Of a DNA stretch of 64,000 nt, positions 31,923-41,433 are shown one piece after another (the first letter of the stretch is position 1; each line of letters starts with the position of its first letter). This stretch comes from CBDCCT01 sp965214995 (GTDB taxonomy: Bacteria > Deinococcota > Deinococci > Deinococcales > Trueperaceae), in NCBI GenBank assembly GCA_965214995.1, contig CBDCCT010000002.1:4216001-4280000 (forward strand). Direction: 5' to 3'. Both the position numbers and the translations under genes were made by a program. The notes beneath the pieces are model-generated. The model saw nothing but the letters and a program-made list of their open reading frames with translations. It did no database searches and was not told where the DNA came from.

Positions 31923-34900
31923 CTACTCCGCCCCCTCCGGGATGAGCCCTGCGTCCACGGCTTTGGTCGCCGCCCCGGCCTCGAGCCTATACAGCCCCGT
32001 CCGCCCCGTCCGGGGGTCCGCGTCGGAGTCGCGCGCCGCGTCGTCGCCACGCCCCCGGGGGCTCAGGCGGTAACCCGCGGGCGGGCTGAACTCGAGAAAG
32101 TAAACACCCGGCTCCAAACGCCCAAAGCGGTAGCGCCCGTCTGCGTCGGTTCGGGTCGTGGCGACGCGCTGGCCTTTGCTACTGGGGTCTTGACCCTCCA
32201 AAGCGGCGTAAAGTGTGACCGTCACGTCACTCACGCCTGCTTCACCCTCGCCCTGCACCCCGTCGGCGTCGGCGTCTAAAAACACGCGGTCGCCAATCGA
32301 GCCGCCGCCGCAGCTCCACGCCTCGTCGAACGCGAAGTCCAGGCGCAACGAGAAGCCGGGCTTGGCGCTTAAAGCCGCCGTGGGCGCGGCTAAGCTCTCG
32401 CCCAGCGTGTAGCCGCCGACGCCGTAGAGACCGCAACCGAGCCTTTGCGAAAGCTCCAAGGTCGCGCCCAGCCCCACGTCGCCCGCCGCTACATCGTGGT
32501 AGAGGTGGCCGAAGCCGCTCACCCCACCCCCGCGCCAGGGGGTGGCGCTCGCGCCGAAGGCGAACATCTGGCTAAAGCCGCCCCTGTAGCGGTAGAGGTA
32601 GCCGCCCTGGAGCGCCCACGCGTCGCCTAAGGGCATGGTGAGGCGCGTGTCGCCCTCGAGGCTCGCCACCGCGCCCTCGGCGAGCGAGCCGAACGCGCCC
32701 GCGTGACTGGCGAGCACGCTCAAACGCTCGCCGCGGTAGGCCGCGGCCACGCTCAACCGGAAGCCCTGGCGCGGCCCGACGTCCTCACCCTCGTTTGAGC
32801 CCTCCGACAAGTAGTCCAGCGAGATGGAGCCGAACAAATCTTCATCAAGCGCGAACACCGCGCTGCCCACCAGCACGTGCTTGGTATTCGCACCAAAGCG
32901 CAGCTCGTAGCGGGCGTCCGCGGCCACATCGCGCTCTTTATAGGTGCCGCCGAGCGCAAGCACGGTTGCGCTCTCGCCGCCGTTTTTGTTCCCGTCCTCA
33001 CCCCCGCCAAAGTCGAGCGCCTGGTCGACCGAGCCCTCCAAGCTGAGCCGGTCGTTGACCGGGTAGAGGCTGCTGACGCCCACCCGGACGCGGCCCGCCT
33101 CGCCCGCCACGCCCCCGGCGAGTTCGTACTGGGCGGTCACGGTGGTGGTGCCCAGATCGACGGTCGGGTCAAGGCGCTCGCAGACGCCGATGCGGCAGAC
33201 GGTGTTTAGCAGTCTGTTCGTTTCAAAGCCCGACTCTAAACCCAAAAAGAGCGCGTTGCCCTCGCCCCACACCAAGCGGTCGGTGAGGCGCAGGGCCAGG
33301 TTGCCGCTCACCTGATAAGCCACGCTGAAGTCGGTCGAAGACGCGTCGCCCGCGAGCCCCTGACGGTGGGTGAGCGTTACTTCAGTACCCGCCACGCCCG
33401 CCACCTCGCGCAGCCCCAGCGAGCCGACGAGTTGCAAGGTGCCGTTTTGTAAGCCTAAGCCAAAGCCCGCGCTGGGTTTTTCGCCCACGCGTGCGCCGCC
33501 TACGGTGAGCGCGCCGCGCCCGCTGTAAGCGCCGTAAAGCGTGCCGTTGTAGGTGAACCCATCGCTCCCGCGCGCGAGAGCGCCGCTCAGCGCCACCGCG
33601 ACCTCGGGCGAAAGGGCGAAGGCCAGATCGGCCTCTAAAGCGTGTCCCGCCGCTCGCTCCCCGTCGGCCTGACCTTGGACGGTTGCCGAGCGGTAGCCCG
33701 CGTCCTGGTAGCGGTAGCGGCCCTCGGCGGCGACGGCACCGCGCTCAAAGCGGAACCCGGCGCTCGCGCCCACCCCGCTCTCGCCGCCTTTGCGCCCGTA
33801 AGCCACCTCGGCCTCGCCCTGGAGCGTGCCTGTGCCCGCGACCACCCCGGCGCTCGCCACGCGCACGGGCGGAGCGCCCGCGCGGCCCTCCTCGTACGCG
33901 CCCACGCGCACCACCACGCCGCCCAAGTCGTAGGCCGCGCCCACCCCGAACTGGAGCGCGCGGGGTGCTCCGGCCTCGTCCAGCACGCGGTAACTCAGCA
34001 CCAGGGCGTAGGGGTAACCCTCACGGTCTGCGAGCGGCAGGGGCCGCGCGAGTTGCAGCACGCCCGTCACCTCGTCCAGGGTGTAGTCGATGAGCGGCGT
34101 GAGGTAGCCCAACAGCGCGTCGTCGAGACCCGCGTCCGACTCGTCCACCACACTGTTATCCAAAGGATTGCGCTTGACCACGCGCACGGTGAGCGAGCCC
34201 GGCTCTATGGGCGCGCGCGGCAGGCGGTACAAGGAGGTGCCGTCGGAAGGAAGCGTAAGCTCCACCAGGTTGTCCAGGTTCTCATACGCCACGTAGCCGC
34301 GCGCGGTGAGGCCGCCCGAAACGTAAGCGCCGCTCAACCCCGTGTAGGGGCGCGCGAGGTCCAGAAACGCGCCGTCCAACAGGGTCGTAAAGTCGCCGTA
34401 TTGGAGGTGAGTCAAGTCGCGCTCGAGCCGCAAAAAGAACCCGTCCCGGCTCGTCGCGTCCGAGGTGAGGGGGCCGCTCGAGCCGGTCACGGGGAAACGC
34501 TCGTAAGGGTTGCCGACTAAGCCCAGCTGACCCCGCTCGCCGCTCACGGTGCTATCTGCGGCGACCGTGAGCAGGTAGTCGCCGAACACCGCGCCGCGCG
34601 CGAAAAAGGTCGCTTGGAGGCCGAAGCTCGCCTCTTCGCCGGGCGTAAGCGTTACCCCGGCGCTGCCCGTGCCGCTCACGACCCAGGGGCGCAGACCGCT
34701 ACCCACCACGAAACGCGTTACCAGAAGCTCGCGGCCCAGCACGGCGGTGACGCTCACGTCGCCGGGGACGGGGGGCGACAGAAGCGCCAAGCGGCCCACG
34801 CCATCTACGTAACGAAGCTGGTAGCCCACCGCCTGCGGGTCGGCGTCCTCCAGCGCGGGGCGGGTGCCCGTTAGCTCGAGCGTGACGGAGCCGTCCATCG

Positions 34901-37190
34901 GCACCCTGCCCCAGGCGTCGGTCACGCTCACGTCGAACAAAAGGGGCGTCGAGGCGTCGGCGTCGAGGTCGCCCACGGGCGTAATGGACACGTGCGCGGG
35001 CGGCCCCGCCAAGAAAACGGTGACGGCGTTCTCGGCAAGCTCGCCCGTGGGGGCGCGGGAAACGAGCGTTACCTCATTAGGACCCGCCGCGAGTTTGACG
35101 CCCACATAGGAGAAGGTCTGACGCCCACGGCCCTCATCGTAACGCCGCTCACCGAGCCTGTCGGCGGGTACGTTCTCACCGTTGACGCTCAGCGTCACCT
35201 CGTCGCCGAGGGGCGTGTCCACCGTGACCGTGACCGCGTCGCGGGTGCGGAGCGCGAGGCCGTCTTCGGGCTCGAGGATGACGGCACCCTGAAGCGCGGT
35301 TTCATTGGCCGTTTCACTGGTAGTTTCGTCCGCAGCATCAGGAGACGCGTCGGGGGCGTTGGAAGTATCGAGAGCGGGGACGGGGGCGTTCGCCTCCTCG
35401 CCAGATGCAGACGGCGCAAAGGGCACGTCTTGATAGGTGATGAGACCGGGCGGGAGGCGCAAGCGCCACAGACCCGGCCCTTCCTCGTTGCGGGTCGGCA
35501 GGAGGAAGAGGGGTGGTGTGGTGGTGGTGTCCACGCGCAAGGCGGTGAGGCCGGGAGCCAGGTCGGGGAAAGTGTAGCGGCCCTCTACATCGGTCAAGGT
35601 GGACAGGCCGTTCGAGAGGTAGAGCCTGAGGCTCGCGACGGGCGTGTCCGTCCCTTCGTCAAAGCGGCGGTTCTCGTCTCCGTCTATAAAGGCGCGGCCC
35701 ATGAGCACCGCGCCCGCCCGGAACACGCCCGCGTCGACGGGCGTCACCACCGTGTCGGCGCGTTCCACAAGCGTCTCGCCCCGGAGACCGTTCGCGGTGA
35801 GCGCGGCGCGGTTCATGAGGTCGTGTTCGGTGAGCGCGCCCGCGTTCACGCGCACCTCGAAATGTACCGTCACCTCCTCCAAAGGTTCCAAAGAGGCGAA
35901 AGTCCAGCGCAGCGTCTCGCCCCGCCCAGGCTCCGCGGCCTCCCGCGCAGGCTCGAGCCGCGCCTCGCCATCGTCCGGCCCGACCAGGCGGCTCGAGCCC
36001 GGCACATACGTCACCCCTTCGGGCAAGGAGTCGCTAAGCTCTAGGTTCGCAAGCGGCACCTCGGCGGAGGGATTGCGCGCCAGCAGGTGATAGTAGAGCG
36101 TGTCGCCGACCCCCACCCGCGCGGGCGTGGCGGTTTTTTCGAGCAGCAGCTCGGGCGAGCCCAACGCGTGACGCACGGTGTTGCTGCACGCTCCGCCGTA
36201 AAAGTCGGCGCTTACGCAGGCGCGGTTTTCTACCACGGCGGTAGCGTCAACGTCGGCGCGCACCGAGGTCACGACCTCGAGCCGCACCGTCATCCCCGCG
36301 GGCAACGCGCCGAAGCGCCAGGTGAGGGTGCCGTTCTCGAAGCGGGCCTCTACCTCCGCCTCGAGCCCCGTGGCGGGGTCGGCGACGCGGCCGTCGGTGT
36401 AGGAGACGGGCGCGTCAAGGTCCATATCGAGCACGTCGGTAACGACCACGCCCTCCGGCGCGGCACCCAGCACCTTGAAAGAGATTTCGTAGCGGACCTC
36501 GGCCCCAGGATAAAGGGGCGTCTCGGGGGCGGGTTGGGCGGTTTTTTCGGGCGTAGAAAAGTCCGCGAGCGACACGGTAATGCGTGAGACGTTGTCATCG
36601 TCGGTAGGACCACTGGAGGGGTCACCCGCGCACGTACCTATAAGATTGATAAATATTTCGCCGGAGCCCCGCGCGGTCCCTACTTCGACAAAAAGCCCCG
36701 CCGCCTCGTCCGGAGCGAGCGGGCCAAGCTGCGTTACAGGGGTGTCCGAAGCGTCATAGATACCATTACCGTTTGCATCGAGAAAAATACGTGTGCTTTT
36801 CGGCTCGAGCGTGCTCTCACCCGCCACCTCGGTGCGGAGGTCGTAAGCGTGCGCCGCGTTGCCCGTGTTGGTCAGGCTGTAGGCCAGATAAACCGTCTCG
36901 CCGGGTCCCGTGGTGAGGTGCTGGCCGGGCGAGGCGACGCTGCCGTTGGGTAAAATAGAGAGGCCACAAAGAGGTTGAACCACCGTTGTGACGCTGTTGG
37001 ACAGGGTGGCGGCGCTCGAGCCGTCCGCCCGCATAAACGTCACCGTCGCCTGGTTGACGATAGAGGTGCCCGCAGGCGTGCCCGCGGTCAGCGCGGACGA
37101 GACAACACATAAGATAAGCGTAAAAATAAAGGTCAGGAACGGGACCCGCGTGGCAAGGTGCCCCCTTGGCCCCCGCTCGGTTCGGTTCAT
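31923..37190 (-). CDS. Giant surface protein: DUF11 repeats, carboxypeptidase-regulatory-like domain, barrel-like region, C-terminal SdrD-B domain
   Basis: About 1,755 residues from ATG 37190 (frame open to 37301; no clear ribosome site). Signal/anchor at about 14-35, then DUF11-type Ig repeats (TSIVNQATVTFM; KTAQPAPETPLYPGAEVRY; LLLEKTATPARVGVGDTLYY), a regulatory-like domain (GRAFIDGDENRRFDEGTDTP), a further Ig-like region (PAHVSITPVGDLDADAST), roughly 700 residues of alternating Gly/aromatic strands resembling an outer-membrane beta-barrel, and finally an SdrD-B-like domain (GDRVFLDADADGVQGEGEAG, TDADGRYRFGRLEPGVY). A barrel followed by, not preceding, an Ig domain is unusual. Last gene of a three-gene secreted-protein operon. 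Probably adhesion or envelope architecture; function inferred. Confidence 0.82.
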   Translation of the reverse strand: MNRTERGPRGHLATRVPFLTFIFTLILCVVSSALTAGTPAGTSIVNQATVTFMRADGSSAATLSNSVTTVVQPLCGLSILPNGSVASPGQHLTTGPGETVYLAYSLTNTGNAAHAYDLRTEVAGESTLEPKSTRIFLDANGNGIYDASDTPVTQLGPLAPDEAAGLFVEVGTARGSGEIFINLIGTCAGDPSSGPTDDDNVSRITVSLADFSTPEKTAQPAPETPLYPGAEVRYEISFKVLGAAPEGVVVTDVLDMDLDAPVSYTDGRVADPATGLEAEVEARFENGTLTWRFGALPAGMTVRLEVVTSVRADVDATAVVENRACVSADFYGGACSNTVRHALGSPELLLEKTATPARVGVGDTLYYHLLARNPSAEVPLANLELSDSLPEGVTYVPGSSRLVGPDDGEARLEPAREAAEPGRGETLRWTFASLEPLEEVTVHFEVRVNAGALTEHDLMNRAALTANGLRGETLVERADTVVTPVDAGVFRAGAVLMGRAFIDGDENRRFDEGTDTPVASLRLYLSNGLSTLTDVEGRYTFPDLAPGLTALRVDTTTTPPLFLLPTRNEEGPGLWRLRLPPGLITYQDVPFAPSASGEEANAPVPALDTSNAPDASPDAADETTSETANETALQGAVILEPEDGLALRTRDAVTVTVDTPLGDEVTLSVNGENVPADRLGERRYDEGRGRQTFSYVGVKLAAGPNEVTLVSRAPTGELAENAVTVFLAGPPAHVSITPVGDLDADASTPLLFDVSVTDAWGRVPMDGSVTLELTGTRPALEDADPQAVGYQLRYVDGVGRLALLSPPVPGDVSVTAVLGRELLVTRFVVGSGLRPWVVSGTGSAGVTLTPGEEASFGLQATFFARGAVFGDYLLTVAADSTVSGERGQLGLVGNPYERFPVTGSSGPLTSDATSRDGFFLRLERDLTHLQYGDFTTLLDGAFLDLARPYTGLSGAYVSGGLTARGYVAYENLDNLVELTLPSDGTSLYRLPRAPIEPGSLTVRVVKRNPLDNSVVDESDAGLDDALLGYLTPLIDYTLDEVTGVLQLARPLPLADREGYPYALVLSYRVLDEAGAPRALQFGVGAAYDLGGVVVRVGAYEEGRAGAPPVRVASAGVVAGTGTLQGEAEVAYGRKGGESGVGASAGFRFERGAVAAEGRYRYQDAGYRSATVQGQADGERAAGHALEADLAFALSPEVAVALSGALARGSDGFTYNGTLYGAYSGRGALTVGGARVGEKPSAGFGLGLQNGTLQLVGSLGLREVAGVAGTEVTLTHRQGLAGDASSTDFSVAYQVSGNLALRLTDRLVWGEGNALFLGLESGFETNRLLNTVCRIGVCERLDPTVDLGTTTVTAQYELAGGVAGEAGRVRVGVSSLYPVNDRLSLEGSVDQALDFGGGEDGNKNGGESATVLALGGTYKERDVAADARYELRFGANTKHVLVGSAVFALDEDLFGSISLDYLSEGSNEGEDVGPRQGFRLSVAAAYRGERLSVLASHAGAFGSLAEGAVASLEGDTRLTMPLGDAWALQGGYLYRYRGGFSQMFAFGASATPWRGGGVSGFGHLYHDVAAGDVGLGATLELSQRLGCGLYGVGGYTLGESLAAPTAALSAKPGFSLRLDFAFDEAWSCGGGSIGDRVFLDADADGVQGEGEAGVSDVTVTLYAALEGQDPSSKGQRVATTRTDADGRYRFGRLEPGVYFLEFSPPAGYRLSPRGRGDDAARDSDADPRTGRTGLYRLEAGAATKAVDAGLIPEGAE

Positions 37191-37220
37191 GATGAGATTC
37201 AAAAGGGTGCTCCTGTTGAG

Positions 37221-37248
37221 GTCTGCTCCGGCACGTGCCGGAGCAGAC
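37221..37248. repeat. Perfect 28-bp palindrome between two DUF11 genes
   Basis: GTCTGCTCCGGCAC is followed at once by its exact reverse complement GTGCCGGAGCAGAC. In RNA this is a 12-bp stem with a 4-nt loop, 33 nt after the stop of the 813-aa gene and 31 nt before the start of the giant gene. With no T-tract it is a weak terminator; an mRNA processing or stability hairpin that sets expression ratios is more likely. Confidence 0.88.
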
Positions 37249-37281
37249 TGAAGAATAGGCGTGCGAGGGTGGCTAGGCCGC

Positions 37282-39723
37282 TTACTTGACCTTGACCACA
37301 AAGGTCACGGTCAGCGTGGCGTTCTGCGGCATGGTATCGTCGTCTGTGATGGTGGTGTCACCGTTGGTTGTGTTCACCGCCACGTAAACGGTTTGGTTCG
37401 GCGCCGTGGGGGGCACGGCTGTGGTGCTCCAGTTTGTGTCGTCGTTGGAGTAAAGAACCTGGTTCGCGGCGTAACCCGTAGCCACCGCGCTCACCGATAC
37501 AAAGGTGGTATAGGTGTCTAACTTGTCGCTCACGACCACCCGCTTGAGGATGCTGTTAGCGTCGCCCTTGTTCTTAGCGACGATGGTGTAGCAGAGGAAG
37601 TCGCCGGGTTTGGCCTTGCTTGTAACGGTGTCGACCCCGCCCACTTTGTCATCGGGGACGTCGCAGGCCGTCGGAGCGGCTTTTGCGCCGTCGAAAGTCA
37701 CCACGGATTTACGGAGGCTGAGCGAGCCGCCTATGACCGTGGTGGTGTCCTCTACGCTGTCTTGTAAGGTGTTCGCGCTGCTCGAGTACGTCGCGGTCGC
37801 GGTAAAGGTGGCCGTTTCGGCCTCGCCCACAAGCGCGTCAAAAGCCGCTGGCGCAGTTGGCGCGGGCACCGTCACCGTCACTGTAAAGATGACAGAACCG
37901 TTCGCGGGCACCGTGATGTCGTCGCCTAAACTGTAATCGTTACCCTCTTCCCAATAGGCGTAGGCCCAGCCGTGTGAACCCGTGACGGCGGGAGCGGGAA
38001 TCGTGACCGTCGCGGCTGTGTTGGCGTTGTTGGTCAGCGTGTGGATGTAGGTCACAGCGCCGCTATAGGTTACGGTGCCGCTCTCGTCAGCCTCGAAGGT
38101 AAAGCCGACCTGCGGCGTGGGGATTTTGTTGAGGGTCACGTCGGACTCGGACGCGGTGCTCGTGCTGGTGGCGGTCAGCGTGACGGTATCGGCCGCGCCT
38201 CCCACCGGAACGGCTACCTTGACGACCACGTCGAGGGTGTCGCCTGCGGGAACGCTCACTCCTGAGTTGAGGGGTGACAGCGAGCCGTCAGTTTCAACTT
38301 TGAAAAGTGTAATGTTGTCGCTGTTACCTGCGGCGCTCGAGGCCGTGAGCGTATACGTGTCTGCCGCGTTGCTAAGGTTCTTGATGGTGTTCAAGAAGGC
38401 GACGGTATCTCCCATATAGACGGTGCTGGTAATCGTCTGGGTGTCGTCTTTCGCGGTGTAACCGCCCGAAAGGGTTACGTCCCACGTATCACTGCTGACG
38501 GGGTCCGTATACGATTTGTTAACACTCAAACCGTTTGTGTCCGGCTCACCCTGCGGACCGACCGCCACGCTGTACACCGCGCCTACGGTGCTCGTGACTG
38601 GTGGGGTGGTGAATGTTTCGTCGTTGTCGTCCGCGACGCCGTCGCCGTTGGCGTCGTATTGAAGCGTGGCGGTGTTGCTGTAGGTGGTCGCGGCGGGGGC
38701 GTTGGCGGGAACTTGCACGTCAAAAGTCAGGCTGTAGGTCGTGCCCGCCGAGAAGAACGCGCCGGTGCCCTCGATGAGGAGGCCAATCGCGTCCACATCG
38801 CTCAAGGTTGTGGGTGCCGTGGTCGTCCAGGCTGCGCTATTTTGCACAGAATAGATAACAACGGCCCCCGCCGGGCTTTTGGTCACGTTTCCTGCGTAAA
38901 TCAAACCAGCCGGAATGTTGTCGGTAATTAAAAGACCGCTTCTGTCCGTACCGTCCACCGTCACCACGTCGGCGACTGCGTAGGCGGGGGTGTCCGCTGT
39001 GTTCTCGCCCAAAAGCGTGTAGGTAATCGTGTCGCCGGGCACCACGGCCGTCTTACTTGCGCTTTTCGCAAGCGTCACTTCGGGCTTTTTGGCGACTACC
39101 TGCGCCCAGTTGTCGCTGTCGCTTACGGTAGACGCATCAGCAAAGGAAGCCGTGAGGTTCAGGTTGCGGAACTTGTTGTTGTCTGTTTGCGCTAGCGCGG
39201 GAAGTTCTACCTTGACGCGGATGGTTGCCTGTCCGTCGGCACCAAGCGTGATGTATCCCTCGTTGTCGGGACTGGACGGGTCGGCAGAAATCTTGGTAGT
39301 GCCGTCCGCCTCATACAGCCCGAGCACCGTAAGATTCAAGTCGCCAAGCGCGCCTATAACACCCTCGAGGTTAATCCGGTCCGCGCCGTTCACTTCGGTG
39401 TTGGTGTTGTTCGTTACGACGTAGTCAAGAAAGAGCTCACCTTCCGAGAGACCTTCTTTCGTCTGACCAAAGGTTGTGACGGCGCTTTCGTCTGCGGTTG
39501 GGACACTGCCAGCTAGGGAGTTTGGCGTAATGCTCAAACTGTAGACTTTTTGAACGACCGTCACGACTTCGTTTGATTTGGCTGTTTGGATTTGGTTGTT
39601 TGAATCCCTATAGCTCGCTTCTGCGATGTTATTGATTTGTGTGTCGGCTGGCGTTTTCTGCGCAAACGCTGCACCAAAGAGCAGCGCCAGCAAAGAGAAG
39701 AGTAGGGCGAGGGTTCGTTTCAT
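37282..39723 (-). CDS. Secreted DUF11-repeat protein
   Basis: 813 residues; GGAGACCCCT precedes ATG. Signal peptide 1-22 (LALLFSLLALLFGAAFAQ). The mature protein is Thr/Ser/Val/Asp-rich, with several DUF11-type beta-sandwich modules, e.g. INNIAEASYRDSNNQIQTA, VTLAKSASKTAVVPGDTITY, LSLRKSVVTFDGAKAAPTAC and VTSKAKPGDFLCYTIVAKN, plus DANGDGVADDNDE, a calcium-loop-like stretch. No sortase or barrel end is visible. DUF11 proteins are long surface fibres in several phyla. It is the middle gene between a single-domain secreted protein and the giant barrel-like protein, so it may be displayed or secreted by the latter (inference). Confidence 0.85.
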   Translation of the reverse strand: MKRTLALLFSLLALLFGAAFAQKTPADTQINNIAEASYRDSNNQIQTAKSNEVVTVVQKVYSLSITPNSLAGSVPTADESAVTTFGQTKEGLSEGELFLDYVVTNNTNTEVNGADRINLEGVIGALGDLNLTVLGLYEADGTTKISADPSSPDNEGYITLGADGQATIRVKVELPALAQTDNNKFRNLNLTASFADASTVSDSDNWAQVVAKKPEVTLAKSASKTAVVPGDTITYTLLGENTADTPAYAVADVVTVDGTDRSGLLITDNIPAGLIYAGNVTKSPAGAVVIYSVQNSAAWTTTAPTTLSDVDAIGLLIEGTGAFFSAGTTYSLTFDVQVPANAPAATTYSNTATLQYDANGDGVADDNDETFTTPPVTSTVGAVYSVAVGPQGEPDTNGLSVNKSYTDPVSSDTWDVTLSGGYTAKDDTQTITSTVYMGDTVAFLNTIKNLSNAADTYTLTASSAAGNSDNITLFKVETDGSLSPLNSGVSVPAGDTLDVVVKVAVPVGGAADTVTLTATSTSTASESDVTLNKIPTPQVGFTFEADESGTVTYSGAVTYIHTLTNNANTAATVTIPAPAVTGSHGWAYAYWEEGNDYSLGDDITVPANGSVIFTVTVTVPAPTAPAAFDALVGEAETATFTATATYSSSANTLQDSVEDTTTVIGGSLSLRKSVVTFDGAKAAPTACDVPDDKVGGVDTVTSKAKPGDFLCYTIVAKNKGDANSILKRVVVSDKLDTYTTFVSVSAVATGYAANQVLYSNDDTNWSTTAVPPTAPNQTVYVAVNTTNGDTTITDDDTMPQNATLTVTFVVKVK

Positions 39724-39865
39724 AGGGGTCTCCTGAGGAAGATAAGGGGGACGGATGGCGGGGCGGGTGGGTGAGCAAGTCGAGGAGTGAAAAAGGGCTC
39801 AGTTTTAGATGAAGCCGCGGCGCATTGAATGGGCGCGCGCTGGGCCAACTCAGTCAACAAAGGGC

Positions 39866-40384
39866 CTAACGAACGGTGACGCGGTAGCGAAAGTCCAGGC
39901 TCGCCTCGGGCTCTAAAGGCGTCAACAAGAGCCAGCGAACCGCGTTGTATTGCGACGGGTCGGCCACCACCTCCTCTTCTTCCCCCTCTTCGTTGGTCAC
40001 CGTTATCATCACGGGCGGCTCCGAAAAGGTCGCGCCGCCGTCGGCGGAGAACTCTAAGCGGGCGTTGCTTGCAGGCGTGGCCGACGGGAAATACTGCACC
40101 TCGCTCGGCACGGGTCCGGTGAGCGCCAGGCCTTCCGGCAGGGCCTCGCCGCTCTGGTTGTGGACTTCCAGGCGGTACTCTAAAACCTCGCCGGGCTTGG
40201 CGGTCTCGGCGCTTGAAAAGCGCTCCTCGGTGGTGCCGTCGTCTAAGGTCACGGTGGTGACTAGGTAGGACTCGAGCGTGACCGCCACGGGCGACTCCTG
40301 GGCCGCCCCCTGCGCTGACCCCTGCGACAGGGCCCACCAAGACCCCAGCGCCACCACAGCAAAAAACCAGTATCGTCTCATCAT
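39866..40384 (-). CDS. Secreted single DUF11-like domain protein
   Basis: 172 residues with TTAGGAGAG before the ATG pair. Signal peptide 1-24 (YWFFAVVALGSWWALSQGSA). The body resembles one DUF11-type module: AETAKPGEVLEYRLEVHNQS, GLALTGPVPSEVQYFPSA, LEPEASLDFRYRVTVR, with an acidic loop (NEEGEEEEVV). First gene of the DUF11 operon; a 142-nt gap separates it from the next. Its leader DNA carries a large nested hairpin at 40420-40459. Confidence 0.8.
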   Translation of the reverse strand: MMRRYWFFAVVALGSWWALSQGSAQGAAQESPVAVTLESYLVTTVTLDDGTTEERFSSAETAKPGEVLEYRLEVHNQSGEALPEGLALTGPVPSEVQYFPSATPASNARLEFSADGGATFSEPPVMITVTNEEGEEEEVVADPSQYNAVRWLLLTPLEPEASLDFRYRVTVR

Positions 40385-40419
40385 CTCTCCTAACGCGTCC
40401 CCTCATTTTCCTGATGCGC

Positions 40420-40459
40420 TTTACGGGCTGAGGCGGCCCTGCCGCCGCGCGCCCGTAAA
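40420..40459. promoter_or_regulatory. Nested hairpin upstream of the DUF11 operon
   Basis: Outer arms TTTACGGGC (40420-40428) and GCCCGTAAA (40451-40459) are exact inverted copies; inside, GGCGGC (40432-40437) and GCCGCC (40441-40446) form a second stem. It lies 36 nt before the first start codon. It may be a 5' leader structure or an operator. Confidence 0.6.
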
Positions 40460-40779
40460 CCTTGGCTATTGTTGCTAACGGAGCGAGAAAAGGTTATGAA
40501 AGATTCTGCCTTGGGTGCGAGAAGTGAAGTTTTCCTACCTCCTGGACGTAAAACTTTCTACATTTCAGGGGCGCTCCCGCCACCTCTTGCGTTCTTTCAC
40601 ATCTCCCCATGAGTTGTGCCTGTGGCCTGTGCGGACAAGCACCCCCCGCCGCCGGAGTATGGTGGAGGGGTGCGGGGTTCTGCTGACCGGGGGTCTAACT
40701 TTCCCAAACATGCGGCGCTGGCTGTGGTGGGTGTTACTAAGCCGACGGCCGAGTCAACACGCCCCAGGAGCGGCGCAGG
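40460..40779. other. Divergent spacer, no certain gene
   Basis: Between the leftward DUF11 operon and the rightward membrane/hydrolase pair. An ATG at 40496 opens a 38-codon frame ending at 40612 (MKDSALGARSEVFLPPGRKT...) with only a weak AAAAGG ribosome site. A TATGGT box is at about 40659. Otherwise nothing recognised. Confidence 0.4.
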
Positions 40780-41433
40780 GTGACCGGGGTCGAACCGTTG
40801 TCGCCGAGCGTGCTGTCCCTTCTGGGGCGCGTCCTGACGCTCCGGGAGGAGCCTTTCGCGTGGGTGACCGCCGAACCCGCGGGGCTCCGGCTCGCGCTCG
40901 CCGTCGTGGTCTTGGCCGGGCTCTCCGAGGCGCTGGGGCAGAGCGTGGTTCTGTTCGCCAACCGCGTGAAGCCGCGGCGCTTTGTTGCGAGTCTTTTCCT
41001 GTCGGCGGGCCTCTACACCGCAGGCTTCGTGCTCTGGGCGCTCTCCGTCTGGTTGGTCGGCAGCTACGTGTTCGACGCTCAGCAGAGTCTGCGAACCGTC
41101 ACCAAAGCCATCGGGCTGGCCTACGCGCCCTATTTGTTCTCTTTTTTCGTCCTCACGCCCTTTTTCGGCGACGGCGTCGGCGTGGCGCTCTCCTTGTGGA
41201 GCCTCCTGGCGGTGCTCGTGGCGGTGCAGGTGACGCTTTCTTTAACGCTCCCCCAGGCGCTCCTTTGCGGCGCGCTGGGCTGGGTGCTCTTGCAACTCTT
41301 GCGCCGCACCGTGGGCCGCCCGGTCATCTGGGGCGTGAGTTGGCTGCGGGGGCGCATCGCCGGGGTGCCCCTGATTACGGAGCGCGAAGCCCTCAAAACG
41401 CTCGTGCGCGAACACGACGAAACGAGGGGCTAA
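40780..41433 (+). CDS. Polytopic membrane protein (Yip1-like topology)
   Basis: 217 residues from a GTG. Soluble N-terminal ~30 residues with SLLGRVLTLREEPFAW, then about five membrane spans, with LAYAPYLFSFFVLTPFFGDG resembling the Yip1-domain AYAPY... motif. TAATG joins its stop to the start of the next gene, so the two are coupled. Yip1-like bacterial proteins are of unknown function. Ribosome site weak. Confidence 0.68.
   Translation: MTGVEPLSPSVLSLLGRVLTLREEPFAWVTAEPAGLRLALAVVVLAGLSEALGQSVVLFANRVKPRRFVASLFLSAGLYTAGFVLWALSVWLVGSYVFDAQQSLRTVTKAIGLAYAPYLFSFFVLTPFFGDGVGVALSLWSLLAVLVAVQVTLSLTLPQALLCGALGWVLLQLLRRTVGRPVIWGVSWLRGRIAGVPLITEREALKTLVREHDETRG

Noticed and set aside
33642..36590. 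Several long plus-strand open frames opposite the giant DUF11 gene
   Set aside because: They are GC-driven shadows with Arg/His/Gly-rich sequence, no ribosome sites and no recognisable domains.
40515..41432. Long open frame fused upstream of the hydrolase gene
   Set aside because: It is the out-of-frame shadow of the Yip1-like gene, with Arg/Gly/Pro-rich composition; TAATG at 41431 and the membrane anchor mark the true start at 41433.
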